Of a DNA stretch of 64,000 nt, positions 42,114 through 50,855 are shown piece by piece. The position numbers and the translations under genes were made by a program. The notes under the pieces were generated by a model that did no database searches, was not told the DNA's origin, and saw nothing but the letters and a program-made list of their open reading frames with translations. Numbering within the stretch: the first letter of the stretch is position 1; each line of letters begins with the position of its first letter. This DNA comes from Anaerolineales bacterium (GTDB taxonomy: Bacteria > Chloroflexota > Anaerolineae > Anaerolineales > Villigracilaceae), in NCBI GenBank assembly GCA_030583925.1, contig CP129482.1:2232001-2296000 (forward strand), read 5' to 3'.

Positions 42114-42620
42114 TTAAATTTCGCCGAGCAAAACTTGATCGGTCCCCCGATCGATCTCCCACGGGTAGACGATGTACGCGTCGGTGACGGCGGCGTAGTA
42201 ATCGGGACGGTTGTTGCCGAATAAATTTCGATAGGGGTTGAAGTGCAGGACGCACGTTTCAGGGAAGCCGCCCGCCGCCGAGACACGGTTCTTGACCGCC
42301 GTGATGGTGCGACCCGAACCCCAAATGTCATCCACAATGAGGGTTGGGCGAGCGCGCAGTTTGTCGTCGGCGGGAAATTGGATGAACTCGGGCCACGCCA
42401 TGATGGATTTTTCTTTAGCGAGTTGCGCGGGGAAGTCCACTGCGGCGGTGAGGATGTGCGTGATGTCCATCGCTTCGGCGAGCATCCCCGCAGGGACGAT
42501 GCCGCCGCGCGTGACAATCACCATCGCGGTGAACTCACGACGGAATTGCGGGATGAGGTGGTCAATGAGGCGATCCACTTCTTCCCAGGAGATGATCTCG
42601 CGGCGAGGTTCGGGTTGCAC
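42114..42620 (-). CDS. Purine-type phosphoribosyltransferase (Gpt-like)
   Basis: About 168 residues from a GTG at 42620. The frame is open to ATG 42704, but that part crosses an AGAAAGAAGAAAG palindrome and shows no family character. The PRPP-binding signature RPTLIVDDIWGSGRTI is intact, preceded by VTRGGIVPAGMLAEAMDI, as in xanthine/guanine phosphoribosyltransferases. It should use PRPP and a purine base for salvage; the exact base cannot be told. It is followed by a shared terminator. The start codon choice is uncertain. Confidence 0.82.
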   Translation of the reverse strand: MQPEPRREIISWEEVDRLIDHLIPQFRREFTAMVIVTRGGIVPAGMLAEAMDITHILTAAVDFPAQLAKEKSIMAWPEFIQFPADDKLRARPTLIVDDIWGSGRTITAVKNRVSAAGGFPETCVLHFNPYRNLFGNNRPDYYAAVTDAYIVYPWEIDRGTDQVLLGEI

Positions 42621-42642
42621 GATTTTGTTTACCGTATTTCGT

Positions 42643-42707
42643 TTATTTTCTTTCGTCTTTCTTCTTTCATTGATGCGGGGAAAGATGAAAGAAGAAAGAA
42701 TCAAATT
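42643..42707. repeat. AGAAAGAAGAAAG palindrome
   Basis: TTTTCTTTCGTCTTTCTTCTTTCAT and its inverse ATGAAAGAAGAAAGAATC are paired around TTGATGCGGGGAAAG. It contains the longest possible start of the phosphoribosyltransferase frame. Confidence 0.7.
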
Positions 42708-42710
42708 TTG

Positions 42711-43622
42711 TTAACCGAGGACTGCGGCAAGCGGCGCAGGCGCGGCGACGTGAATATCCTGCCCAGCGACTTGCGCCTTCTCGGCTTCACGTGCCCAGAG
42801 ATAGAGGCAGGTGTGATAGGCTGTGTTTGTGTACGACGTGATGACGCTTGCGATCATCACCAGGGCAAAGAAGATGAACACGCCAACTGCGATGGCGACA
42901 ATCGAAACTGCGCCAAAGTCGCCCGTGAGATACACCGCTCCGCCGCCGATAGCAAAGGCAATCACGAGACCGACGAAGCCAAACAGGAAGCCGATCAGCC
43001 CCGTCACCCAACGCACGCCGACAAACGTGACGCCGATCAACAGCAGGTTTTGTTTTGTGATGTTCCAAATGCGCTGTAAACCGTTTTTCAAATTCAAATC
43101 GTCGATCACCATGGCGGGTAAAACAAGATACGACGTTTCGAGCCATAACGCTTCCAACACGCCGCCGAAGGCGCGCAGAATTCCTGTTGCGATGCCCGCA
43201 AATAAATTGTTGCGCCCGCGGTTATTACGCGTTGCGTTGCGGAACCACGTCACCAAAGTGGAAACCAACGCCAGCGAGAGAATGTCGAAGAAATCTCGTC
43301 GCACCACTGCCCAGGCATGATCCATGCGCCCGTCGCCTTCGGCAAGATAGCCGTAAATCAGGTACACGGTCATCGCCGAGAAAAGATAGGTGATGACGTA
43401 TTGAACGAAGATCATCAGCAAGCCCAAAATGCCCATGACGATCTGCCCGAATTGCGAATCGCCGAGCACGATCGCCGCGCCAACGATCGGGATGATGCCA
43501 ATGACCGAAACGATCATCCCGACGATCAAGGCATAGATCGAAGGCTTCAACAAATCCTTGTCTTTGAAAGCCATGCTCCAAGCCTGTTTAAGAAACGACC
43601 AACCACGTGAAAATGCTTGCAT
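42711..43622 (-). CDS. DUF6159-like polytopic membrane protein
   Basis: A 303-residue membrane protein with about six helices, beginning MQAFSRGWSFLKQAWSMAFKDKDLL, then helices with YALIVGMIVSVIGIIPIVGAAIVLG and others, and a C-terminal conserved loop TNTAYHTCLYLWAREAEKA. The first and last segments match the DUF6159 family of unknown function. GAGGAGAT is 5 bases before the ATG. It precedes the phosphoribosyltransferase gene by a palindrome. Confidence 0.82.
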   Translation of the reverse strand: MQAFSRGWSFLKQAWSMAFKDKDLLKPSIYALIVGMIVSVIGIIPIVGAAIVLGDSQFGQIVMGILGLLMIFVQYVITYLFSAMTVYLIYGYLAEGDGRMDHAWAVVRRDFFDILSLALVSTLVTWFRNATRNNRGRNNLFAGIATGILRAFGGVLEALWLETSYLVLPAMVIDDLNLKNGLQRIWNITKQNLLLIGVTFVGVRWVTGLIGFLFGFVGLVIAFAIGGGAVYLTGDFGAVSIVAIAVGVFIFFALVMIASVITSYTNTAYHTCLYLWAREAEKAQVAGQDIHVAAPAPLAAVLG

Positions 43623-43640
43623 GTTATCTCCTCTTCAATG

Positions 43641-43733
43641 ATGTCGTTGCGAATGGCGCTTTAGCGTCACGAAGCAATCTCCTTGCAAACGAGGGGATTG
43701 CTTCGTCGGACTTCGTCCTCCTCGCAATGACAT
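43641..43733. repeat. Family C palindrome (TTGCGA...GCAATCTCC)
   Basis: ATGTCGTTGCGAA, then GAAGCAATCTCC, GGGGATTGCTTCG and CTCGCAATGACAT form two nested inverted repeats. A second copy is at 56133-56208. I recall this family from many unrelated bacterial genomes. Confidence 0.85.
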
Positions 43734-43737
43734 ACAA

Positions 43738-46197
43738 TTATAGCAAACTGATCGGGTCAACTTCCACTCGCCAGCCATCCAATCGGATTCCTCGCAAGGA
43801 CTCGGACGGGTTCGACCCGCGCAGGACGATCTGCCATCTATAAAACCCCGCCACTTTAGAAAAGAAACACGGGACGGGTCCGATCACTGATAACTGATCA
43901 CTGTTGACTGAAATTTTCTCTGCGACGCGTCTCGCTTCTTTCTCCGTGGAGGCTTGGTCCTGTCCTCTCAGCTCGAGTCGCACCAGACGCGTGAACGGCG
44001 GGTAGCCCAGCCGCCTGCGATTTTCCAATTCATATTCGTAAAATCCGTTCACGTCGTGTTTCGCCGCAGATTGGATGACTTGATTCTCAGGGTCGAACGT
44101 TTGCAGAATCACCTTGCCGCCGCGTTCACTGCGCCCCGCACGCCCCGCCACTTGAGTCAACACCTGAAACACGCGCTCCCCCGCAAATGGATCGGGCAGA
44201 TGCAAGCCGACGTCCGCCAGCACGATGCCAACGAGAGTGACCATCGGCAAATCCAATCCTTTGGCGAGCATTTGAGTGCCGATCAGCACATCCGCTTTGT
44301 GGTTGGCGAAGTGAGTGAGAATCATCTCGTGCGCGTCTTTTTGACGCGTGGTGTCCCAGTCCCAACGAAGCGTCCGCGCTTTGGGAAACAACGCGTTGAC
44401 CTCCGCTTCGACCTTTTCACTGCCAAGTCCATACTCACGGATCTGCTTGCCTCCACACTGCGGACAGGTCTTCGGCTTTTGTCTTTCGTATCCGCAGTGA
44501 TGGCAGAGCATCCGTTCTTTGTCTTCGACGTGGAATGTGAGCGGCGTGTCGCAGTTCGGACATTTCAGCACGGTTCCGCAGTCGCGGCAAAACACGTAGG
44601 TGGCGGTCCCACGGCGGTTGAGGAAGAGGATCGCCTGCTCGCCGCGCTGGAGGGTCGAGGCCAGCTCCCGAAGCAGAAGCCGACTGAACATCCCGCGTTG
44701 ACCCGTTTTCAATTCGTCGCGCATGTCCACGATGTGGACGGGCGGCAATCCCGTTTCGACGATGCGTTTGGGTAAATCCAATTTATGGATTCGATTCGTC
44801 TCCGATTCGAATCGTTGTTCAATCGTCGGCGTGGCGGAACCGAGCACGCACACCGCTCCGCACAGACGCGCGTATGCCTGCGCCGCATCCACCGCGTGAT
44901 AGAACGGCGGCTCAGCCTGATGGAACGACGAGTCGTGACATTCATCCACAACGATGAGACCGATGTTCGGCAGAGGCGCAAACAACGCGCTGCGCGCGCC
45001 GATGATGACCTTGAGTTTGCCCGCCCGCGCACGCCGCCACGTGTCGTAGCGCTCGCCCTCCGATAATTTTGAATGAACCAATCCAACTTGCCCAGGGAAG
45101 CGCGCAAGAAAACGTCGAACCATCTGCGGCGTGAGCGCAATTTCGGGAACGAGGATGATCGCCTGTTTGCCGCGCTGGATGATCTCTTCGGCGGCGCGGA
45201 TGTAGATTTCGGTTTTCCCTGAGCCTGTCACGCCTTGGAGGAGAAAGGGACTGCGTACTGCGTATTGCGTATCACGTATTGCGCTTGTGATTTTATTCAG
45301 CGCAAAATTTTGTTCAGGGGTCAACTCAATTACTTGTTTAGTTGTTTCCTTGTTTACCTGTTTTCCTGTCTTCTCCAACGGATCACGAAATATCTCGCTC
45401 TCGAACAATCGAATCAAGCCGCGCTCTTCGAGTTCTTGCAAGTCGGCGAAATTGCATCCGCTTTCGGCATACACCCACGAGACGTTGACCGCTTCGGGTT
45501 GTTGGATCAAAAACCTCAGCGCGGACTGCCTGCGTGCCAATGTTTGCTTCATCCCCAGATTCGGCATTTCGGCTTCCGCTTCCTCTGGCGTGACGGCAAG
45601 CTGGGCAACCCGAATGTATTTTGATCTCACCCTCGGCGGCGGCAACACAGACCGCGCCGACAGCACACCTTTCCGCACGAGAAATCCTGCCGTCTTGCGC
45701 CAATCCACTTTGGCGAAATGCGAGTCGATTTGTCGTCCACGCAACGCGCCGCGCGTTCGCAACAGATTCAATATCCGATCTTCGATGGTCAATCGTTGAG
45801 TCTTTGGGCTGATCGTTTTCGCATCAACCTGGGATTGGTAATTGGCATTTCGCAATTCGTAAATTGTGTCAACTTGTTGGCTTAGTCCGATAGGCAAAAA
45901 CAATCCCACCACCGCTGCCAACGGCGCCAGCGTGGATTTCGCCATCTCCTCCGCCAACATGATCTGCGCCTGAGTCAAGACAGGTTCAGGGTCAACGAGT
46001 TCGATGACTTCCTTCACCTCGCGCACCGACGGCTGGTCAACAAAGCGCAAGACCACTCCCTGCACGGTCTGCTTCCCAAACGGGACAATGACAAGATGCC
46101 CGACGCCAACTGTCCCTGCGAGGGATTCGGGAATGGCATAATCAAAAATCCCCGAAACAGAAGGGATGTTGACAACAATTTGAACGAAGGAGGTCAT
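43738..46197 (-). CDS. priA: Primosomal replication-restart helicase PriA
   Basis: An 819-residue SF2 helicase that reloads the replisome at stalled forks. Walker A GVTGSGKTE, DECHD (usual DEEHD), the zinc cysteines in CRDCGTVLKCPNCD and CHHCGYERQKPKTCPQCGG, and motif VI QVAGRAGRSERGG are all present. The segment before Walker A (SAIRDTQYAVRS) is coded by a family G repeat, and another stretch near residue 120 (ELRNANYQ) resembles the TTGGTAATT repeat. The start at 46197 has a -10 box 7 bases upstream and GAAGGAGG just inside the gene, not before it. Confidence 0.94.
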   Translation of the reverse strand: MTSFVQIVVNIPSVSGIFDYAIPESLAGTVGVGHLVIVPFGKQTVQGVVLRFVDQPSVREVKEVIELVDPEPVLTQAQIMLAEEMAKSTLAPLAAVVGLFLPIGLSQQVDTIYELRNANYQSQVDAKTISPKTQRLTIEDRILNLLRTRGALRGRQIDSHFAKVDWRKTAGFLVRKGVLSARSVLPPPRVRSKYIRVAQLAVTPEEAEAEMPNLGMKQTLARRQSALRFLIQQPEAVNVSWVYAESGCNFADLQELEERGLIRLFESEIFRDPLEKTGKQVNKETTKQVIELTPEQNFALNKITSAIRDTQYAVRSPFLLQGVTGSGKTEIYIRAAEEIIQRGKQAIILVPEIALTPQMVRRFLARFPGQVGLVHSKLSEGERYDTWRRARAGKLKVIIGARSALFAPLPNIGLIVVDECHDSSFHQAEPPFYHAVDAAQAYARLCGAVCVLGSATPTIEQRFESETNRIHKLDLPKRIVETGLPPVHIVDMRDELKTGQRGMFSRLLLRELASTLQRGEQAILFLNRRGTATYVFCRDCGTVLKCPNCDTPLTFHVEDKERMLCHHCGYERQKPKTCPQCGGKQIREYGLGSEKVEAEVNALFPKARTLRWDWDTTRQKDAHEMILTHFANHKADVLIGTQMLAKGLDLPMVTLVGIVLADVGLHLPDPFAGERVFQVLTQVAGRAGRSERGGKVILQTFDPENQVIQSAAKHDVNGFYEYELENRRRLGYPPFTRLVRLELRGQDQASTEKEARRVAEKISVNSDQLSVIGPVPCFFSKVAGFYRWQIVLRGSNPSESLRGIRLDGWRVEVDPISLL
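45250..45284. repeat. Family G repeat, in frame in priA
   Basis: CTGCGTACTGCGTATTGCGT with its inverse partner encodes AIRDTQYAVRS on the minus strand, just before Walker A. The intergenic copy is at 40786. Confidence 0.7.
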
Positions 46198-46204
46198 TAA
46201 GATG

Positions 46205-46210
46205 ATTGTA
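46205..46210 (-). promoter_or_regulatory. -10 box of priA, leaderless
   Basis: TACAAT on the minus strand ends 7 bases before the ATG at 46197. Confidence 0.45.
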
Positions 46211-46361
46211 TCATTATCATAAATTCAACTACCCCCTACTCTAAAACACTCGCATGAAGTATTTCTGCGTTTCCCCATGCTCTGCCTCTAGTGGTTACTG
46301 CGGACAGGTTGATCGAAATTCCTAATCAAAAGAAATTGCGTCCATTATCTCGAATGATGGC

Positions 46362-49300
46362 TTAAGGAGTTGGCGTCAAGCAGGCGATATTCTCCTGTAA
46401 ATAGATTTGTCGTTCCTCGCAAGTCAGTTCCCGTGGGGCGCGCGCTTTGGCTAAGGCTAATAGCTCTTCGAAAGAGCCACACATATCACAACTAAAGAGG
46501 CGCGCAATGTTATCCTGGCTAGCCGTAACAATATATTTTCCGTCGGGGCTAAATACTGCGTCCACCACTGGCCCAGCATGATCACGCAATTCTGTTAATT
46601 GCTTTCCCGTGCTGCTATCCCAAACGATAGCGCGGTAATCTCCACCGGCTGTCACTACAAATTGGTCTTTAGGGTCAAATGATGCATTGTAAACTACATC
46701 TTTGTGCCCACGGAGAATACTTATGATCTGACCTGTGTTGGCATTCCAAATTCTAGCCGTATTGTCACCACTGGTGAGAATGTATCTACCGCTATGGCTA
46801 TATATTGCGCTTAAAACTGCCTGAGTGTGCCCCTTCAACTCGATCACCGGGCTGGTGATTTCGGCTTTCTTGGTGTCTACTTGCCACACACTTGCGATGC
46901 CATCATTGACAGCAATAACAATATACTTCCCATCTGGACTGAAGGAGGCATCGTTTATCCCTCCCAGAAGGTCTGGACCATAATACGAAGTTAGAAGCTC
47001 ACCCGTGTTGGCATTCCATATTCGAGCTGTGTTGTCCGGATATCTGCTGGAAGTCAGTAAGAGTTCTCCATTGGGGCTATACTTGGCAGAATTTATTGCT
47101 TCTGTGTGTCCGATAAGTTTCCTTATAGTATTACCGGTTTTTACATCCCAAATTATTGCTTCGGTGCCGCTGGATGTAACAAGAAATTTCCCATTTGGAC
47201 TAAAACTTATACTATTCACTGAATCTTCGTGCAGCAGCTCAGTAGCCAAGTTTTGAGAGGTGATTTTCAGATATTTCTCTAAATTATATGGGCCTTCAGT
47301 AAATACGCTTAGATTATGATCAGCAATATTCCAAATTATTGCTTTATTATCTCGGCCGGCCGTAACAAAGATCTTATTATCAGGGCTAAAATCAACATCA
47401 TTCAACCAATTCCCATGAAAATAAAAATTCCCAATTGCTCGACTTGCTTCCCATACACGCGCAGTTTTATCTTCACTGGATGTGAGAAGATATTTTCCAT
47501 CAGGACTGAACTCTGCACTGTAGACAGCTCCTTTATGACCGCGAAACTCTGCTATCTGCACACCGATAAACGTTGACCATAATCTTACGGAACCATCTGA
47601 GCTGGTTGTCACAATAAAGTTTACATCAGGGCTAAAATCTGCAGACCATACTTCATTGGTATGTCCTCTAAGTTCCCCAAAAAGCTCACCGTTTTCAACT
47701 TTCCATACCCGCGCTGTTTTATCTTGACTTGCAGTAACGATATAGGCACCTGAACGTGAGTAGGCTGCAGAAAGTACTGGGCCAGAATGGCCAACAAGTT
47801 TGAGTTTCGGTTCTAAAACTACTTTATTATTTGCTACAACATCCCACACATAGGCATTGTTATCGTTGCTCGCAGCCAAAATGAACTTACCATCAGGACT
47901 AAATTCTACAGTGTTGATAATTTGATCCTCGCCTGTGTAGTATATTCTTAAGTCATTACCTGCAAAATCCCATAAAATCGCCATTCCATGTTCATTAGCC
48001 GTTGCAATATATTTACAGTCCGGGCTAATTGCAACCCCATATGTTTCCCAACCAGGACTAATGTTGGAGATCTGTCTGATTAATTTGCTTGATAGCAAGT
48101 CCCAAATTATTGTTGTTCCATCACGACTGGCCGTTAGTACATACTGCTGTTTATCTGGACACAATTGACTTATGGCCGCTCTTTCTACAAAATGTTCGTG
48201 TGGGAGTGGCGATCCAATTGGCTGATAAGTTTTGGCATCCCAGACTTGAGCAGTTTTATCAGTACTCGTAGTAACAAAGTAAAGACCATTGGGGGAGTAA
48301 GTAGCATTCCATACTGCGCCGTTATGCCCTTTAATCTCGGTAATGAGGCGCGACTCTAGGAGGGATAATCTTAACGCTTCTTCTGTCTCAGGTTTCTGTA
48401 CCACTTTGTTCGCTTCAATTGCAATGAGTAAACTTAAGTCCGGTTCATTCTGTAAGCGTGAAATTGCAAAGAGTGCCAAGTCGCCAGCGCGGGAAACTTT
48501 TGCTTGTTGTTCTGCATTTGCCTGCGCAGTTGCTGCAGCATCTGCATTTGCCTGTGCGGTCGCCGCCTGATTTCGCGCATCCTGCGCATTACCTTGCCCC
48601 CAAAATGCTAAAAATCCAAATACAACTAATAGAGTTGAGATTATTCCGATAAAAATGTTACGCTGCCTACGCTGTCTACTGACACTTAGACGTATATATT
48701 CACTTAGTTCCAGTACATCATTTCTACGTTCTTTCAAAATCCCTTGAGCTTCCGCCAGTTCGCGTCCACGTAATAATTCTCCATCTCCTTTCTCCCATTC
48801 TTGTAATTTTGCATCCATTTTCTGACGCCAATATAGGAAGCGGCGATTATCTACCAGCCAGCTTCGCAACCTGCCCCATTCACGCACCAACGCGTCGTGG
48901 ACCAACTCGACCGTCTCTCCACTGGTGACCAGCAGCCGTTTGTCTGTAAAATATTTGGTCACACGTCGGGTGGATTGATTAAATTCTGCAAGCGTCCGAC
49001 GCCTGCGTGTGTCGGGCAATCCCTGCGCTTCCTCGCCAAGATGTACCAGCGAAGTCAGCAAGCTTTCAGCGAGCGTTTGATCCTGTTTGGGCAGGTCGCT
49101 ATAGGCATCGTCTGCCCAGCGCGCCAGACTGCCTGTCACCCCACCGATGGCTTGATAGGTATTGTGCATAAGTACGCCATCGCGGCGCTTTTCCCATAAC
49201 TGCCTCAATGCAAACTCCAACAACGGAAGCGTAGCACTACGCGCCTCACCATCGCGCGTCAGGTCTTTGATGATCAATCCAATTAGACCCTCTTCGAGCG

Positions 49301-50483
49301 CCAGGCCGACCCTTTCGGCTGGTCGCTCAATCATTGCTATCAGCTCATCTCCCTTCAGGGCCCCAGGCACGTTCTCAATTTTGAGATGATCAGACTCAGC
49401 CAGCGGCGCGGCTTTGGAATTGAAGGCGCTGTAAAAGTCGTCACGCATGGACAGAATGACAATTAGCCTCGAGTTTTCCAAAGCAGTCGCCAAGTCATGC
49501 GTGAAACGCTCCCGCACATCGTCAGGGCACAGCGTAAATAATTCTTCGAGCTGGTCAATGAACAAAAGGATGCGTTGTACACCGGCGTGTGACTTAAAAT
49601 ATGCACTGATATCAGTTGGATCAAGACCTGCTGCTATTATTTGCTCGAAGGGATTATCTGCTGGACGCATTGTGATCTGCACCCATTTCTCACTGCCAGA
49701 TAACTGGCCGTTCTTTAATGCGGGAAGCAATCCTGCCCGCACAACTGATGATTTTCCGCTGCCCGAAGGACCAAAAACAGCTAAGAAGCGACACCCCTCT
49801 CCAAGAACACTCAACAGTTTTTTAGTAAGCGCCTCGCGACCAAAGAAAAACTCTTCAGTCTCTTCGGTGAAGGCTTCAAGGCCAAGATACGGACAAATAT
49901 CCCAAACTTGTAATTCAGGGCAAATTTCGCGAATGGTTTCCGATGGAATTGCAAATGCTGTTGTGCCTTGACGCTTGTATTCATCGGGAGGCGTTATGGC
50001 AACAATCATTCCAACCACCCGTTGTGTATTTTCATCGAACACAGGCGCGCCACTAAAGCCTGGCGTTACTTGCTCGCTTCTCAGTTGTATGAGTTTTATG
50101 TCGTTCAAGTATGCATAGCCTACGATTTCGCCTCGCCCCATTAATTGCTGGGATGGCTGCGGAAACCCAAATGTTGAGAATACATGCCCTTTGGTTCCTT
50201 CAGAAGAACCAAACACAAGAGGTAATGTTTCTAAAACCGATTCTTCAATGCGAAGCATCGCAACATCTTCGGCCTTCACATCACGCCAAAATTCAGATAT
50301 GACAACAGCATTTATTGGTTCCCCATTTGCCGATTTCAAAGTAACCAAATCTCCTTTTGTTTTCCCTGCAGCTTTAATAACATGCGCACACGTTACAGCG
50401 ATTCCGTTAGCCCCCAAAAATGCTGCGCCGACTACAGAATTATTCTTCAATACTCGGAGAATACTGGCTTCTGGTTGTGTCAT
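46362..50483 (-). CDS. Trypsin-like protease / STAND NTPase / WD40 conflict protein
   Basis: A 1373-residue multidomain protein. Residues 1-190 are a trypsin-like protease with catalytic His34 (TCAHV), Asp73 (EDVAML) and Ser144 (GFSGAPVF). Residues about 195-600 are an nSTAND-type NTPase (PYLGLEAF, FFGREAL, Walker A GPSGSGKSS at 238-246, LLFIDQLEELF). One membrane helix follows at about 610-630, then an Ala/Gln-rich linker and about 14 WD40 repeats (690-1345). It is the layout of NLR-like immune proteins: WD40 sensing, STAND switch, protease effector. The gene before it overlaps by 4 bases. Base composition is AT-richer than priA. Confidence 0.9.
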   Translation of the reverse strand: MTQPEASILRVLKNNSVVGAAFLGANGIAVTCAHVIKAAGKTKGDLVTLKSANGEPINAVVISEFWRDVKAEDVAMLRIEESVLETLPLVFGSSEGTKGHVFSTFGFPQPSQQLMGRGEIVGYAYLNDIKLIQLRSEQVTPGFSGAPVFDENTQRVVGMIVAITPPDEYKRQGTTAFAIPSETIREICPELQVWDICPYLGLEAFTEETEEFFFGREALTKKLLSVLGEGCRFLAVFGPSGSGKSSVVRAGLLPALKNGQLSGSEKWVQITMRPADNPFEQIIAAGLDPTDISAYFKSHAGVQRILLFIDQLEELFTLCPDDVRERFTHDLATALENSRLIVILSMRDDFYSAFNSKAAPLAESDHLKIENVPGALKGDELIAMIERPAERVGLALEEGLIGLIIKDLTRDGEARSATLPLLEFALRQLWEKRRDGVLMHNTYQAIGGVTGSLARWADDAYSDLPKQDQTLAESLLTSLVHLGEEAQGLPDTRRRRTLAEFNQSTRRVTKYFTDKRLLVTSGETVELVHDALVREWGRLRSWLVDNRRFLYWRQKMDAKLQEWEKGDGELLRGRELAEAQGILKERRNDVLELSEYIRLSVSRQRRQRNIFIGIISTLLVVFGFLAFWGQGNAQDARNQAATAQANADAAATAQANAEQQAKVSRAGDLALFAISRLQNEPDLSLLIAIEANKVVQKPETEEALRLSLLESRLITEIKGHNGAVWNATYSPNGLYFVTTSTDKTAQVWDAKTYQPIGSPLPHEHFVERAAISQLCPDKQQYVLTASRDGTTIIWDLLSSKLIRQISNISPGWETYGVAISPDCKYIATANEHGMAILWDFAGNDLRIYYTGEDQIINTVEFSPDGKFILAASNDNNAYVWDVVANNKVVLEPKLKLVGHSGPVLSAAYSRSGAYIVTASQDKTARVWKVENGELFGELRGHTNEVWSADFSPDVNFIVTTSSDGSVRLWSTFIGVQIAEFRGHKGAVYSAEFSPDGKYLLTSSEDKTARVWEASRAIGNFYFHGNWLNDVDFSPDNKIFVTAGRDNKAIIWNIADHNLSVFTEGPYNLEKYLKITSQNLATELLHEDSVNSISFSPNGKFLVTSSGTEAIIWDVKTGNTIRKLIGHTEAINSAKYSPNGELLLTSSRYPDNTARIWNANTGELLTSYYGPDLLGGINDASFSPDGKYIVIAVNDGIASVWQVDTKKAEITSPVIELKGHTQAVLSAIYSHSGRYILTSGDNTARIWNANTGQIISILRGHKDVVYNASFDPKDQFVVTAGGDYRAIVWDSSTGKQLTELRDHAGPVVDAVFSPDGKYIVTASQDNIARLFSCDMCGSFEELLALAKARAPRELTCEERQIYLQENIACLTPTP

Positions 50484-50821
50484 TTTTTAGATTTTGTTAC
50501 CGGCTTTTTCCACTTCAAAGTCACTTCATAGTTAACCCCCACGCCAACTTTACCAATTGCCATGTTCCCGAGCTCACCAACTGTATTTATGCCAAACTTG
50601 ACTTCTGCTTCCTCTACATGTAAATCTTCTATTTCATTTAGAAGAACTTTAGCCTGAGCTCTTATATCTTTCAGTGCATCTCCAAAACTTTTTTGAGCTT
50701 TGATTTTGGCAATTTCCCTCGGCTCGCGCGACACCTTGACAATACCTCCTGCTTCATCTTCCGAAGCTTCGATGAGGATTGTAGTGTTCTCATCCACTTG
50801 ATATTCAATGTAGGTAGGCAT
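50480..50821 (-). CDS. trypco1 (CU044_2847 family) small partner protein
   Basis: A 113-residue protein: YIEYQVDENTTILIEASEDE, a helix with SFGDALKDIRAQAKVLLNEIE and strands EEAEVKFGINTVGELGN and VGVNYEVTLKWKKP. This is the trypsin-co-occurring domain 1 pattern, found beside trypsin-like and other conflict effectors. It is coupled to the protease-STAND gene by ATGA. GGGAGG lies 7 bases upstream of the ATG, and a TATACT -10 box at 50850-50855 gives a normal leader. It probably adapts or regulates the protease system. Confidence 0.82.
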   Translation of the reverse strand: MPTYIEYQVDENTTILIEASEDEAGGIVKVSREPREIAKIKAQKSFGDALKDIRAQAKVLLNEIEDLHVEEAEVKFGINTVGELGNMAIGKVGVGVNYEVTLKWKKPVTKSKK

Positions 50822-50855
50822 TATTAACCTCCCAATGGAATTTGAATATAGTATA

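Noticed and set aside
42243..43079. 278-residue frame on the plus strand
   Set aside because: Antisense to the phosphoribosyltransferase and DUF6159 genes, both of which have family motifs.
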